From: CAZBMJ01 sp964493205
GTDB lineage: Bacteria; Myxococcota; UBA727; JABDBI01
Reading direction: 5' to 3'
Assembly: GCA_964493205.1 (NCBI GenBank)
Contig: CAZBMJ010000003.1
Location: forward strand, 1-64,000
DNA length: 64,000 nucleotides
The notes beneath the pieces are model-generated. The model ran no database searches. It was not told the origin of the DNA and saw only the letters and a program-made list of their open reading frames with translations. The translations under genes and the position numbers were made by a program. This document shows positions 63,900 to 64,000 of the stretch, one piece after another (positions within the stretch are counted from its first letter, which is position 1; each line of letters begins with the position of its first letter).

Positions 63900-64000
63900 G
63901 GATTATCGTTAATTATTTCTTTGATTTTTTCTATCCATTCAAGCTGTTCTTGATTAAGTTCAAGATCTTTGTATTTATTTAATAAATCACTTTCTACTAA
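63896..64000 (-). CDS. C-terminal 34 codons of a gene continuing past the window
   Basis: The minus strand is open from the window edge to TAA at 63896, giving a charged helical tail (LELNQEQLEWIEKIKEIIND). This is too short to identify. Confidence 0.55.
   Translation of the reverse strand, partial: LVESDLLNKYKDLELNQEQLEWIEKIKEIINDNP

Overview
This is AT-rich DNA (roughly 30% GC by eye) from a bacterium with a Gram-negative envelope. Evidence for the envelope is a complete RND efflux trio, several lipoproteins with lipoboxes, and probable outer-membrane barrels. It also looks host-dependent: exported eukaryotic-like proteins, decayed genes, and dispersed palindromic repeats in the larger intergenic gaps. 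The combination fits a protist-associated intracellular lineage such as Dependentiae (TM6). A deltaproteobacterium-like or Legionellales/Rickettsiales-like host-associated bacterium is also possible. I cannot settle the phylum without a search.

Layout. 1-5.4 kb: the 3' end of an NCLDV/poxvirus-type helicase gene, a secreted transglutaminase-fold protein and a two-gene asymmetric ABC exporter. 5.4-8.9 kb: a palindromic repeat pair, a 2-Cys peroxiredoxin, an HExxH metallopeptidase, and two toxin-antitoxin modules facing each other (HigBA-like and HepT/MntA-like). 8.9-14.6 kb: AI-2E family permease, TPR protein, SMC. 14.6-18.4 kb: two lipoproteins of unknown function. 18.5-25 kb: pyridoxal kinase facing a five-gene DUF58/DUF4381/BatA/BatB/BatD operon that lacks its usual MoxR gene. 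25-30 kb: an exported cassette made of a ubiquitin-like plus RING-IBR-RING E3 ligase, a lipoprotein, a full-length exported helicase (paralogue of the gene at position 1) and a probable outer-membrane barrel. 30-31.1 kb: repeat-rich debris with GIY-YIG and DUF4143 gene remnants. 31.2-39.3 kb: PP2C phosphatase, fused 2-oxoacid dehydrogenase E1, QueE, RecF, CysS and small secreted proteins. 39.3-40.2 kb: repeats and a frameshifted RCC1-repeat gene. 40.2-46.6 kb: QueF and the efflux operon. 46.6-53.8 kb: MFS transporter, lipoprotein, M20 deacetylase, membrane-anchored EEP phosphatase/nuclease, peptide deformylase, glutamate dehydrogenase. 53.8-64 kb: a 1260-residue exported protein, both subunits of DNA topoisomerase VI, an APC permease, a thioredoxin-like [2Fe-2S] ferredoxin and small exported proteins.

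The most notable items are the parkin-like Ubl-RBR protein inside an exported gene cassette; the two signal-peptide-bearing viral-type helicases; a two-subunit topoisomerase VI in a bacterium; and a REPIN-like family of palindromes whose stems co-vary, with a GIY-YIG nuclease remnant lying between two perfect inverted copies. No rRNA, tRNA or CRISPR array was recognised.
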